Positions 1 through 7,739 are shown, counted from the stretch's first letter. The stretch is 25,385 bases of DNA from JBOGEB01 sp050743125 (GCA_050743125.1 JBOGEB010000047.1:1-25385); one strand, 5' to 3'. The notes: generated by a model from the sequence alone, not told the origin. A program made the numbers and translations.

Positions 1-2
1 AT

Positions 3-416
3 CAGCTTCCAGGAGCCAAGCCGAAGCCCGCTCCGGTTTTTCACCCAGCCGAGCCAGAAGAACCGGTCTCGGCGCACCCTACGCGAGTCCACCAAACGCC
101 CGGCAGACCCAAAACGAAACCTGAATGGTTCTTCCCGGCGGCCACCTCGGTCGTGTTCGACCTCGACGACACTACGGGCGCCATGCTGGACGAGGTCTAC
201 CACTCCACCTGGTTCAACGAGTCCCGGCGCATCGAGTCGATCAAGGCGCACGCGGCGCTCGGCGGGCGGCTGGTACACGGCTGCCAGTCCGTGCCCAACC
301 AGTCCGGTGGCGCCTGCGTGCCCTACGGCGCGTCGATCACGCGGTTCCGGGAGGACTTGACCGCGTTTCGGTCTGAGTGGCTCGCGGCCGTCTACGCCTG
401 CCGTGCCGAGAACTGA
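3..416 (+). CDS. 3' end of an unrecognised protein (5'-truncated by the window edge)
   Basis: The reading frame is open from the first bases of the window to the stop at 414-416, so the start lies upstream. About the first 40 visible residues are rich in Pro, Lys, Glu and His and look like a disordered linker. They are followed by a more ordered tail of about 90 residues beginning near WFFPAATSVVFDLDD, with two cysteines in the segment HGCQSVPNQSGGACVPYG. I do not recognise the family. An internal GTG at 153 exists, but the frame continues upstream of it without a stop, so a true start there is unlikely. The stop lies 6 bases before the next gene (423), which suggests co-transcription with the phosphotransferase-like gene. 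Confidence 0.5.
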   Translation, partial: QLPGAKPKPAPVFHPAEPEEPVSAHPTRVHQTPGRPKTKPEWFFPAATSVVFDLDDTTGAMLDEVYHSTWFNESRRIESIKAHAALGGRLVHGCQSVPNQSGGACVPYGASITRFREDLTAFRSEWLAAVYACRAEN

Positions 417-422
417 AGAGAG

Positions 423-1319
423 ATGATGAACACCACGGACGTCTCCGCCCTGCTGCCCCCGCTGCTTGCCGACGCCGGACTGCCCGGTGACGTCGATCGT
501 GAACCGCTGCGGGTGTGGGCGCGCTCCGGCGTGGAACGGCTGCGCTTCGGCGGCGGGGCGTCCGTGGTGTTCAAGTACGCCGAAGAACCGTTCGACACCG
601 AGCACCTCGCGCTGCGCCTTGCCGCACGAGGCGGCGTGCCCACCCCGACGCTGCGCGCCGCGCGGACCGCACCCGGCCTGCTCGGCATGCTGCTGGAAGA
701 CCTCGGCGACCCGGTGCGGGACGCCGACGACAACGACGGCGCCCGCGCCGCCGTCCGACTGCACCAGGTGGACGGGGCGGCACCCGGGATGCAGTGGGTC
801 GACACCGCAGCGCTGTCCGCGATGCCCCAGCGGATCGCTGCCCGGCTGCAACGACTGGAACTGTCCGGTCTGCGCGGCCACGCCCGCGCTCTGGACGCGG
901 TCGCGGCCGGCCGGGCGTCCGGCGCGGACCTGCCGCCGTTCGGCCTGTGCCACTCAGAGTTTCACCCCACCTCGCTGCACATCGGCGAACACGGCTGGCG
1001 CCTACTGGATTTCGCCCGCGCGTTCATCGGCCCCGGCCTGCTCGACCTCGCGTCCTGGCACGGCACCCTCGACAAGCCCCGGCCAGCCCGCACGCTGGAC
1101 CTGATCGAGTCCTACGTCGCCGCGGGCGGGCCACCCGAGGCTCTGGCGAGGCGAGGCGGGCTGGACGCCGCCTCGTGGGCGCTGGGCTGGCACCGGGTCT
1201 GGGCCGTCGACTGGTTCACCGAGCAGATCGAACGCGGCTGGGCTCAGGGAGCAGAACAGGCATGGATCACCGCGATCAGCCGACATCTCAACGAGGCGCT
1301 CACCCTGCTCCAGGCATAG
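423..1319 (+). CDS. Aminoglycoside phosphotransferase (APH)-fold protein with altered catalytic loop
   Basis: This 298-residue protein has the layout of the APH/choline-kinase-like fold. An N-terminal ATP-binding lobe contains LRFGGGASVVFKYAEE (probable glycine loop and catalytic-lobe lysine). The C-terminal lobe carries the Brenner-type loop and the metal-binding LLDFARAF segment. In the family the catalytic loop normally reads HGDxHxxN; here it reads HSEFHPTSLH, so the catalytic Asp is Glu and the metal-binding Asn is Ser. The second-motif Asp (LLDF) is kept. The protein may be a weak kinase, act on an unusual substrate, or be a pseudokinase. Two adjacent ATGs start at 423 and 426. The gene overlaps the downstream methyltransferase if that starts at 1262. 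Fold assignment is fairly sure; substrate is unknown and resistance to an aminoglycoside should not be assumed. Confidence 0.75.
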   Translation: MMNTTDVSALLPPLLADAGLPGDVDREPLRVWARSGVERLRFGGGASVVFKYAEEPFDTEHLALRLAARGGVPTPTLRAARTAPGLLGMLLEDLGDPVRDADDNDGARAAVRLHQVDGAAPGMQWVDTAALSAMPQRIAARLQRLELSGLRGHARALDAVAAGRASGADLPPFGLCHSEFHPTSLHIGEHGWRLLDFARAFIGPGLLDLASWHGTLDKPRPARTLDLIESYVAAGGPPEALARRGGLDAASWALGWHRVWAVDWFTEQIERGWAQGAEQAWITAISRHLNEALTLLQA

Positions 1320-1753
1320 CCGTCCCCCTCCGCTTCGAGTGGACCCGCCGAAGCGGGATCGGACCCGACCTCGGCATCCTCGGGGATCTGCGGGACCAGA
1401 CGGTGGTCGAGCTCGGTTGCGGCGGTGGCCACAACCTCGCCCACGTCGTCGCCCACCGTGGCGCCACCGGCATCGGCGTCGACCGCGACCCAGCCAAGAT
1501 CAGGCGGGCACGGGCCGCCTACGGCCGGTTGCCCGGCATCCGGTTTGTCTTGGCCGACGCCGTCGGCCACCTCACGTCGGTGGCGCCTGCGTCCGTCGAT
1601 GTCTGCCTGTCGATCTTCGGCGCGTTCAGCTTCACCGACCCGCTGCCTCTGCTCAGCGCAACCAGCCGGGCACTGCGCCCCGGCGGGCTGCTCGCCCTGA
1701 CGCTGCGCATCGACGACCACCACGACCGGGTGATCGTCCTATGCCGACGCTGA
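1262..1753 (+). CDS. Class I SAM-dependent methyltransferase (short)
   Basis: The frame encodes the Rossmann-type SAM-binding core: motif I VVELGCGGGHNL, the acidic end of beta-2 (GIGVDRD), motif II region FVLADAVGHL, and a post-motif segment ALRPGGLLALTLR typical of small class I methyltransferases. The substrate cannot be predicted. The start is uncertain. The last ATG before the conserved part is at 1262, giving 163 residues and a 58-base overlap with the phosphotransferase-like gene, and its first 20 or so residues are not family-like. No better ATG or GTG lies closer, so the protein is short at its N-terminus or uses an unusual start. The stop (1751-1753) is 23 bases before the HAD gene, consistent with one operon. 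Confidence 0.68.
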   Translation: MDHRDQPTSQRGAHPAPGIAVPLRFEWTRRSGIGPDLGILGDLRDQTVVELGCGGGHNLAHVVAHRGATGIGVDRDPAKIRRARAAYGRLPGIRFVLADAVGHLTSVAPASVDVCLSIFGAFSFTDPLPLLSATSRALRPGGLLALTLRIDDHHDRVIVLCRR

Positions 1754-1776
1754 CACCCACTTGGGGAGGGAACGCC

Positions 1777-2376
1777 ATGTACCTGTTCTGCGACATCGAC
1801 GGCGTGCTCATACCTTTCCCCGACGCGGATGGCAGCATCCCCGCCACTCACCACCGGGACCAGGTGGTCCCGACCGGATACGACGAGCCCGTAAGCATCT
1901 GGCTCAACCCGGCGCACGGGCCAATGCTCGCGGATCTGATCGCCGCCACGGGCCTCGAAGCGGCATGGTGCACCAGCTGGCGCGCAGACGCCGCGCGCCT
2001 GATCGGCCCTAGGCTCGGCCTCCTGCCCTGGCCCCACGTCGGCCTGCCCTATGTTTCGGTCACCGACAGCCACCCGAACGGCTACCTGTGGAAGCGCGAC
2101 CACGTAGCCGCAGACACCGACCAGCAACCGTTCGTCTGGATCGATGACGACTTCGCTCCCACCGACCACGAGTGGGCCACCGCCCGCACGCGGTGCGGAT
2201 TTCCGAGCTTGCTCATCCAGCCAGACCCGCACATCGGCCTGGTCGCCGAGCACGTAGAGATCATCCGACGATGGGCAAGCAGCGTCACGCTCCAGCGCGG
2301 CGGTGCCTCTGTCTGCGCCGGCTACCCCAACTCCGTCGCTGCGTTACGGGCCGACCGACTGCGGTGGTCCGCATGA
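1777..2376 (+). CDS. HAD-superfamily phosphatase-like protein (HAD_SAK type)
   Basis: This 199-residue protein starts with MYLFCDIDGVLIPF, the HAD motif I with nucleophile Asp6 and acid/base Asp8. A later segment WCTSWRADA fits motif II (Thr/Ser), and FVWIDDDFAP fits the acidic motif IV. The short insert-poor layout with CTSW and WIDDD resembles the HAD domain described in Swiss-Army-Knife RNA-repair proteins (HAD_SAK family); most members are uncharacterised, and phosphatase activity on nucleic-acid ends is a family-level suggestion only. ATG 1777 is preceded by GGGGAGGG at 1763-1770, a good ribosome binding site; an ATG at 1741 in the same frame lacks one. It is the last clear gene of the module. 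Confidence 0.75.
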   Translation: MYLFCDIDGVLIPFPDADGSIPATHHRDQVVPTGYDEPVSIWLNPAHGPMLADLIAATGLEAAWCTSWRADAARLIGPRLGLLPWPHVGLPYVSVTDSHPNGYLWKRDHVAADTDQQPFVWIDDDFAPTDHEWATARTRCGFPSLLIQPDPHIGLVAEHVEIIRRWASSVTLQRGGASVCAGYPNSVAALRADRLRWSA

Positions 2377-2441
2377 GCATCGACGACTTCATGATCCTAG
2401 TGGCACGTCGCCGAGGTCTTTTTAACGTACGAACGGCATGA
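2373..2441 (+). other. Possible 22-codon ORF overlapping the HAD stop (gene remnant?)
   Basis: An ATG overlaps the HAD stop codon as ATGA and opens a 22-codon frame (MSIDDFMILVARRRG...). Such overlap is typical of translational coupling, but the peptide is too short to classify and may be the 5' remnant of a lost gene. Between 2442 and the palindrome at 2549 the sequence is less GC-rich and I see no gene. Confidence 0.2.
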
Positions 2442-2548
2442 ACTACGCCTTGACCAGGAATAAAACCGATTCCTGCCCGACCTCGACATTCAAATCATTT
2501 CAGCGACGGACCACTAGAAAAGCTGGTCCAGGATCATGGCGGCAGTTG

Positions 2549-2588
2549 TGTGAAGGATCCGCGCAGCATGCTGCGCGGATCCTTCACA
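2549..2588. terminator. Perfect 40-bp palindrome, probable bidirectional terminator
   Basis: Two 20-base arms meet at 2568/2569 without a mismatch or spacer (left arm begins TGTGAAGGATCC, right arm ends GGATCCTTCACA). It lies between the + strand module ending near 2376 and uvrB ending at 2667 on the - strand, the place for a shared terminator of convergent genes. No T-tract follows on either strand, so an intrinsic terminator of classical type is not certain; a protein-binding site or a mobile-element scar is possible. Confidence 0.6.
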
Positions 2589-2666
2589 GACGCGAAGCCG
2601 GGACGCCGCACAACCTGACTCGTATGCCGCGTATCGGCTGGGTCCGTGTTCCGCCCGCGGTCGCGC

Positions 2667-4718
2667 TCAGCCGAGGGCTTCGCGCATTCCGCGCAGCTCG
2701 CGTTTGAGTTCGACGATCTCGTCGCGGAGGCGGGCGGCGTACTCGAAGCGCAGGTCGGCGGCGGCCTCGTGCATCTCGTCGGTCAGCTGCTGGATCAGCT
2801 GGGCGAGCTCCTCTTGAGGCAGCTCGCTCACGTCCGGGACCGTGGCCCCGGTCCCGGCTGCGCGGCGCCGGCGGCTCCGCAGGTTCGGGGCGGCGGCGCG
2901 GTACGGCACGCCGGCCTCGGCGGCGCGGGCCATCTGGATGATGTCGCCGACCTTCTTGCGGATCGTCTGCGGATCGATGCCGTGCTCGACGTTGTACGCG
3001 AGCTGCAACGCGCGGCGCCGGTTCGTTTCGTCCAGCGCCCGCCGCATCGAGCCGGTGAGCTGGTCGGCGTACATGATCACCTGGCCGTTGACGTTGCGGG
3101 CTGCGCGGCCGATCGTCTGGATGAGCGACGTCTCTGACCGGAGGAACCCCTCCTTGTCCGCGTCGAGGATCGCGACGAGCGACACCTCGGGCAGGTCGAG
3201 GCCCTCGCGGAGCAGGTTGATCCCGACGAGGGCGTCGAACTCGCCCATCCGCAGCTCGCGGAGGATCTCGATCCGCTGGATCGTGTCGATCTCGGAGTGG
3301 AGGTAGCGGACCCGCAGGCCGGACTCCAACAGGTAGTCGGTGAGGTCCTCGGCCATCTTCTTCGTGAGCGTCGTGACGAGCACGCGCTCGTCACGCTCGG
3401 CCCGGGCGCGGACCTCGGCGATGAGGTCGTCGATCTGCCCCTTCGTCGGCCGGACGAGCACCTCGGGGTCGACGAGCCCGGTCGGGCGGATCACCTGCTC
3501 GACGACCGTCGAGCACACGCCCCGCTCGAACGGGCCCGGGGTGGCGGAGACGTGGAGCGTCTGCGGCACCCGGGCGCGGAACTCGTCGAACTTGAGCGGG
3601 CGGTTGTCGCACGCGCTCGGCAGCCGGAACCCGTGCTCGACGAGCGTCCGCTTGCGCGACATGTCGCCTTCGTGCATCCCGCCGATCTGCGGGTTCGTGA
3701 CGTGCGACTCGTCGATGACGCAGAGAAAGTCGGCGGGGAAGTAGTCGAGCAGCGTGTGCGGCGCCTGTCCCGGCGCGCGCTCGTCGATGTGCCTCGAGTA
3801 GTTCTCGATCCCCGAGCAGAAGCCGATCTCGCGCATCATCTCCAGGTCGTACGTCGTGCGCATCCGCAGCCGCTGCGCCTCGAGGAGCTTGCGGCCGGAC
3901 TCGAGCTCGGCGAGCCGCTGGGCGAGCTCGGCCTCGATCGTCACGATCGCCCGCTCCATCCGCTCGGCGCTCGCGACGTAATGCGAGTTCGGGAAGATGC
4001 CCGCCTGCTCGACCTCGGCGACGACCTCGCCGGTCAGCGGGTCCAGGCGGGTGATCCGGTCGATCGTGTCGCCGAACAGCTCGACGCGGTACGCGAGCTC
4101 GCTGTCCGCCGGATAGACCTCGAGCGTGTCGCCCCGCACGCGGAACCGGCCGCGGACGAAGTTGAGGTCGTTCCGCTCGTACTGCAGGTCGACGAGCTTG
4201 CGGAGGACCTTCTGCAGGTCGACGTCCTGGCCAGTCGAGAGCATGAGGACGTGGTCGCGGTACTCCTCGGGCGAGCCCAGGCCGTAGATGCACGACACGC
4301 TCGCGACGATCAGGACGTCCCGGCGGGTGAGCAGCGCCATCGTCGCCCGGTGCCGGAGCCGCTCGACCTCCTCGTTGATCGACGAGTCCTTCTCGATGTA
4401 CGTGTCGCTTGACGGGATGTACGCCTCGGGCTGGTAGTAGTCGTAGTAGCTGACGAAGTACTCGACCGCGTTGTGCGGGAAGAACTCGCGGAACTCGTTC
4501 GCGAGCTGCGCGGCGAGGGTCTTGTTGGGCGCGATCACGAGCGTCGGCTTGCCCACCCGCTCGACGATCTTCGACGCGGTGAACGTCTTGCCCGACCCTG
4601 TGACGCCGAGCAGTGACACGTCACGCTCTCCGCGCTCCAGCGCCTCGGCGGTCGCCTCGATCGCCCGGGGCTGATCCCCGGACGGGGCGAACTCGCTGTG
4701 CACCTTGAACGCTGGCAT
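2667..4718 (-). CDS. uvrB: UvrABC excision nuclease subunit B
   Basis: UvrB is the damage-verifying helicase-like subunit of nucleotide excision repair; it is loaded by UvrA and then recruits UvrC. The 683-residue product has the family length and order: Walker A GVTGSGKT at residues 38-45, the tyrosine-rich beta-hairpin region (FVSYYDYYQPEAYIP), the DEAD-like box VIDESH, helicase motifs toward the C-terminus (INLLREGLDLPEVSLV, QTIGRAARN), and a C-terminal UVR domain (LRFEYAARLRDEIVELKREL) that binds UvrC. The start at 4718 (MPAFKVHSEF) matches the usual N-terminus; the frame remains open further upstream but without family similarity. It reads toward the palindrome at 2549-2588. The large open frames on the opposite strand are GC-driven shadows. 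Confidence 0.97.
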   Translation of the reverse strand: MPAFKVHSEFAPSGDQPRAIEATAEALERGERDVSLLGVTGSGKTFTASKIVERVGKPTLVIAPNKTLAAQLANEFREFFPHNAVEYFVSYYDYYQPEAYIPSSDTYIEKDSSINEEVERLRHRATMALLTRRDVLIVASVSCIYGLGSPEEYRDHVLMLSTGQDVDLQKVLRKLVDLQYERNDLNFVRGRFRVRGDTLEVYPADSELAYRVELFGDTIDRITRLDPLTGEVVAEVEQAGIFPNSHYVASAERMERAIVTIEAELAQRLAELESGRKLLEAQRLRMRTTYDLEMMREIGFCSGIENYSRHIDERAPGQAPHTLLDYFPADFLCVIDESHVTNPQIGGMHEGDMSRKRTLVEHGFRLPSACDNRPLKFDEFRARVPQTLHVSATPGPFERGVCSTVVEQVIRPTGLVDPEVLVRPTKGQIDDLIAEVRARAERDERVLVTTLTKKMAEDLTDYLLESGLRVRYLHSEIDTIQRIEILRELRMGEFDALVGINLLREGLDLPEVSLVAILDADKEGFLRSETSLIQTIGRAARNVNGQVIMYADQLTGSMRRALDETNRRRALQLAYNVEHGIDPQTIRKKVGDIIQMARAAEAGVPYRAAAPNLRSRRRRAAGTGATVPDVSELPQEELAQLIQQLTDEMHEAAADLRFEYAARLRDEIVELKRELRGMREALG

Positions 4719-4791
4719 ACACGCAATGGTAGAGCGCGGGTGTGACAAGCCCTCACGCCGACGGAGCACCGCGGACGCCCACCCGCCTGGA

Positions 4792-4824
4792 CCGCCAGCG
4801 CCACACCGCCAGCGCCACACCGCC
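4792..4824. repeat. Short 14-bp tandem direct repeat
   Basis: The unit CCGCCAGCGCCACA occurs twice in tandem, followed by five bases of a third copy, in the 157-bp gap between the uvrB start and the pdtaR stop. No function is evident. It may simply be slippage in a GC-rich spacer. Confidence 0.5.
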
Positions 4825-4875
4825 TGGAGCGCGCAGACGAGCGTGGCGGGCAGCGCCGACGCTGTCCCGCTCGCG

Positions 4876-5487
4876 CTACTCCGACGTGTAGCGCTCGATG
4901 ACCTGCTCGGCGACGGCCCTCATCGTGAGGCGCCGCTCCATCGCGGCCTTTTGGATCCAGCGGAACGCGGTCGGCTCGGTCATCCCCTCGCGCTCCTGCA
5001 GCAGGCCCTTGGCGCGCTCGACGACCTTGCGCGCCTCGAGCCGGTCCGTGAGGGTGCCGACCTCGTTCTGCAACCCTTGGAGATCCTTGAAGCGCCCGGC
5101 GGCGATTTCGATCGCAGGCAGCAGGTCATGTTTTTGGAAGGGCTTCACGAGGTAGGCCATCGCGCCGGCCCGCCGCGCTTTCTCGATCAGGTCACGCTGG
5201 CTGAACGCGGTGAGGATGAGCACCGCCGACAGCCGCTCCTCCGTGATCTGCTCGGCGGCCTGGATGCCGTCCATCACCGGCATCTTGAGGTCGAGGATCG
5301 CGAGGTCCGGGCGCAGCTCCCGGGCCATACGCACCGCGGTCGCGCCGTCGGACACCTCAGCGACGACGTCGAAGCCCTCCTCGATGAGCATCTCCTTGAG
5401 GTCGAGGCGGATCAGGGCTTCGTCTTCGGCGATGAGGACCCGGATCGGGCTGTCCTGCCGCTCGGTCACCAGGTGCTCCCTTGTCAT
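4876..5487 (-). CDS. pdtaR: ANTAR-domain response regulator, PdtaR type (RNA-binding antiterminator)
   Basis: The 203-residue product has an N-terminal receiver domain (acidic pocket EDE at 21-23, phospho-acceptor Asp66 in ILDLKMP, Thr93, Lys115 in YLVKPF) and a C-terminal ANTAR helical domain (about 135-200, with ARKVVERAKGLLQ and TEPTAFRWIQKAAM). Length and layout match mycobacterial PdtaR (Rv1626). Proteins of this kind bind paired RNA hairpins and control transcription termination after phosphorylation by a histidine kinase, often encoded elsewhere, as here. ATG 5487 gives MTREHLVTERQDSPIRVLIAEDE; longer in-frame extensions lack similarity. The spacer upstream contains GGCCAGG-type short repeats at about 5489-5516. 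Family assignment is confident; RNA targets are not visible in this window. Confidence 0.9.
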   Translation of the reverse strand: MTREHLVTERQDSPIRVLIAEDEALIRLDLKEMLIEEGFDVVAEVSDGATAVRMARELRPDLAILDLKMPVMDGIQAAEQITEERLSAVLILTAFSQRDLIEKARRAGAMAYLVKPFQKHDLLPAIEIAAGRFKDLQGLQNEVGTLTDRLEARKVVERAKGLLQEREGMTEPTAFRWIQKAAMERRLTMRAVAEQVIERYTSE

Positions 5488-5629
5488 GCCGGCCAGGCCG
5501 GCCAGGACGGCCAGGCATGCGGTTGGCTGAGTGTAGACAAAACGCGGCGGGAGTGGGCGACGAAAAGAGGAATACTCCCACGTCTGGAGCGGTGGCCCAG
5601 CCATGACGAGGGCGGGCGGTGGGCGGTCA

Positions 5630-5935
5630 TCAGGAGGTGACGCGCAGCGTCTCGAGCAGCAGCGCGGGCTCCGCCCCCTTCGGGAGCGTCATGCCGCAGA
5701 TCTCCACGTCCTGGAGAACCCGGCGCTCGAACATCTGCAGTGGCGTGTCGTAGCGCAGGATCTTCTCGACCACGCGTTGCGCGGGCGAGGGACACTCACG
5801 GAGCAGCCCGAGCTGCTCACGGTCGCGCAGCAGCGCCAGCCAGCCGTTGCCCAGCATGTTCACCGTCGCCTCGTGGCCGGCGTTCAGCAGCAGGACGCAG
5901 GTGCTGACCAGCTCGTCCCCTGGGGACGCCCCCGA
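5630..5935 (-). pseudogene. Cytochrome P450 fragment (I-helix to K-helix region only)
   Basis: The minus-strand frame contains a recognisable internal P450 segment: DELVSTCVLLLNAGHEATVN (I-helix), then a K-helix region VVEKILRYDTPLQMFERR and DVEICGMTLPKGAE. The product stops about 12 residues later, before the meander and the heme-ligand cysteine loop, and everything before DELVSTC is unrelated. The K-helix ExxR motif, aligned on LRYDTP, reads KILR, so its invariant Glu is Lys. The missing heme-binding end, missing N-terminal half and damaged ExxR make a functional enzyme very unlikely. It is an internal relic left by deletion or rearrangement, next to a 6-bp inverted repeat (GGGGAG/CTCCCC at 5955-5968). 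Confidence 0.75.
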
Positions 5936-6037
5936 TCGCTGTGAGGGGGTCCGGGGGGAGTGCTCCCCGTCTCGCAAGGCGAAACGCCACAACTCGACGG
6001 GTTGGCGAATGTATGCGGCCGTGCGTGTGCCAGCACC

Positions 6038-6919
6038 TCATCGACCCGGCGCCCCTCGCTCAGGTGCGCGTGGTGCGCCGGTTCGATCTGGGTGGTCTCG
6101 CCCTTCGAGCCGGTGTGCCGCGTTCACAGGCCTCCATGATGGCCAAACGGAGGTCGCGCCCCGGTCGAAGGCGAGCAGGACGAGCGTCACCCAGGCGATG
6201 GCGAGGAGCCAGCCAGCGGCAACGTCGACTGGGTAGTGAAGGCTGAAGTAAACCCGCGAGATCCCGACGAAAAAGGCGAACAGGCATGCGGTAACGGTCA
6301 CAAGCCAGCGTCGCCGTGTCGGCCAGGCGAGCACGACGAGCGGGGCGGCAAGCGCAGCGGCCCCCACGGCGTGTCCGCTGGGGAAGGAGTCATAGCCCGG
6401 CCGCAGCGGGATCAAGACGACGGCGACCAGGTCCATCGCCAAAGCGGCAAGGAAGGCCGTGACGACCAGCGTTGGCGCCCCGCGCCGGCGGCGGGTGAGC
6501 GCCAGGATCACCAGGACGGCCAGCACGGTCGCTACCAACAGCTCTTGTGTGTGGGGCGGATGCGGCAGCGTCACCGCCCGAGCAGACGGGGGGCGGGGCC
6601 TGCCCAACAGGTGCTTGAGCAGCCGTCCGAGCACGCGGGCTCCCTCCAGTGAGACCGCGAGGAAGGCCGCCTCGGCGACGCGGCGGTGAGCCAGCAGGAC
6701 GCCGAACGCCACGGCCCCAAGCAGCAGCAGCCCCGCACCACCGCCCGCAAGGGTGAACAGCGCCATGAGCGGGTCGAGCATCAAGGTGCGGGCAGGCACG
6801 AGCTCGTGCGCCCAGGCGAGCGGATACGGAGCCGAGCCGGCCCACGCCAGCGCCAGGAGGACCACGATGCAGCCCAGGAGGACGGCCCACCTCCATCGGT
6901 CTGACTCAAGCCTTCCCAC
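6038..6919 (-). CDS. PAP2-family membrane phosphatase
   Basis: The protein (293 residues from GTG 6919) carries the three-part acid phosphatase signature of the PAP2 superfamily: KHLLGRPRP (K at about 102), SFPSGHA (about 179-185), and SRVYFSLHYPVD (SR at about 221-222, His228, Asp232). At least five hydrophobic segments surround these motifs, so it is an integral membrane enzyme, probably acting on lipid phosphates such as undecaprenyl diphosphate or phosphatidylglycerophosphate at the outer face. The C-terminal 35 or so residues are charged and proline-rich. The frame can be extended to a TTG at 7039, but the added 40 residues are not membrane-like. GTG 6919 has a purine-rich AGGTGGGGGG just upstream and is preferred. 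Confidence 0.85.
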   Translation of the reverse strand: MGRLESDRWRWAVLLGCIVVLLALAWAGSAPYPLAWAHELVPARTLMLDPLMALFTLAGGGAGLLLLGAVAFGVLLAHRRVAEAAFLAVSLEGARVLGRLLKHLLGRPRPPSARAVTLPHPPHTQELLVATVLAVLVILALTRRRRGAPTLVVTAFLAALAMDLVAVVLIPLRPGYDSFPSGHAVGAAALAAPLVVLAWPTRRRWLVTVTACLFAFFVGISRVYFSLHYPVDVAAGWLLAIAWVTLVLLAFDRGATSVWPSWRPVNAAHRLEGRDHPDRTGAPRAPERGAPGR

Positions 6920-7739
6920 GGCCCCCCACCTACGTCCCTGGACTGGCTCCCATAATGCAGCCGGCCGTCTGAGGAGCCACTGAGAACGTATTCGAGGATC
7001 GCCCGCAGCCTTCGAGCACAGGGCACCGAAGTAGCGCAACGAATGGGCTCGAGTCCCCTCACGGCGAACTGGAGGATCTGTCCCGTTATTCGGACAGATC
7101 CTCCGGTTTACGGGCGAGACGGCCTTTTTCAGGTTGTCGGACGTGTCTGTAGAGCATCCAGGTGAAGGGGACAGAAAGGTCGTTCAACCCATAGTGCCTG
7201 CCAATCCGGACGTGGTGTCGCAGTTCTCGCAGTTAGCATGAGTGCCTATTGCCTGATGAAGTCTGCTGAGGTATAAGTAATACTAACCAGCCCGGAGGGG
7301 GTGCTGGCGTCGAGGAGCGCAGGCCCGTCGAAGCGGGCGGGAGGGGGTAAGCGTCGTGTCGTGCTGCTGGGCGGCCCGGTAATTCCTTGCTGCTCCACGA
7401 CGAGGTTGCCACGCTGGCCGCCTCCCTCAATGCCGCGGTTTGGGAAGTTACGTGAGGTGGTGGAGCCGGCGAGACCGAGGTATGCCGGCGGATCAAGCGA
7501 GGCATCTGGCTGACCGAGGAAGGACTGCCCCGCGTTTGGCACGCTTCCGTGCCTACTCCTATTTCTCCCTGTTAGGGGCGGGATGATCCTGGTTGATCAT
7601 TTCAAGATTAGCCACACTGGGCCTTCTGCTCAGGTGTCTGCTGCTTCCGAGTGTCAGTTCGCACGGCGAATGCTGGATTTTCTGACAGAGCCTGCCCGAG
7701 AAGGCGGCGGTCGTTTACTGCGTACGGGGGTCCCCAGCA
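6920..7739. other. Long intergenic region between divergent PAP2 and RND genes
   Basis: About 820 bp without a convincing gene. It contains the start-side region of the PAP2 gene, the hairpin at 7071-7104, a more AT-rich stretch near 7260-7290 that could contain a promoter, and a small inverted repeat ATGATC-N6-GATCAT at 7583-7600 that could be an operator for the RND genes. A 70-codon frame at 7301-7513 has no recognisable similarity and a composition consistent with decayed DNA. The region looks like an insertion or deletion scar plus the promoter zone of the efflux cluster. Confidence 0.4.
7071..7104. repeat. 13-bp perfect inverted repeat (hairpin) upstream of the RND cluster
   Basis: Arms GGAGGATCTGTCC (7071-7083) and GGACAGATCCTCC (7092-7104) are perfect complements around an 8-base AT-rich loop, and can extend two more pairs with a wobble. 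No T-tract follows directly, so it is either an unusual terminator, a transcript-stabilising hairpin, or a remnant of a mobile-element end. Confidence 0.6.

Noticed and set aside
153..175. FDLDDT in the first partial gene resembles HAD motif I
   Set aside because: Only about 85 residues follow, with no HAD motifs II-IV, so the match is probably chance.
3297..4412. Long open frame of 371 codons on the plus strand opposite uvrB
   Set aside because: It lies entirely antisense to a strongly conserved gene; the composition (Arg, Val, Asp, Leu rich) is the usual GC-driven shadow and no domain is visible.
7301..7513. Seventy-codon frame upstream of the RND cluster
   Set aside because: No ribosome binding site, no recognisable similarity, and a composition expected of non-coding GC-rich DNA.
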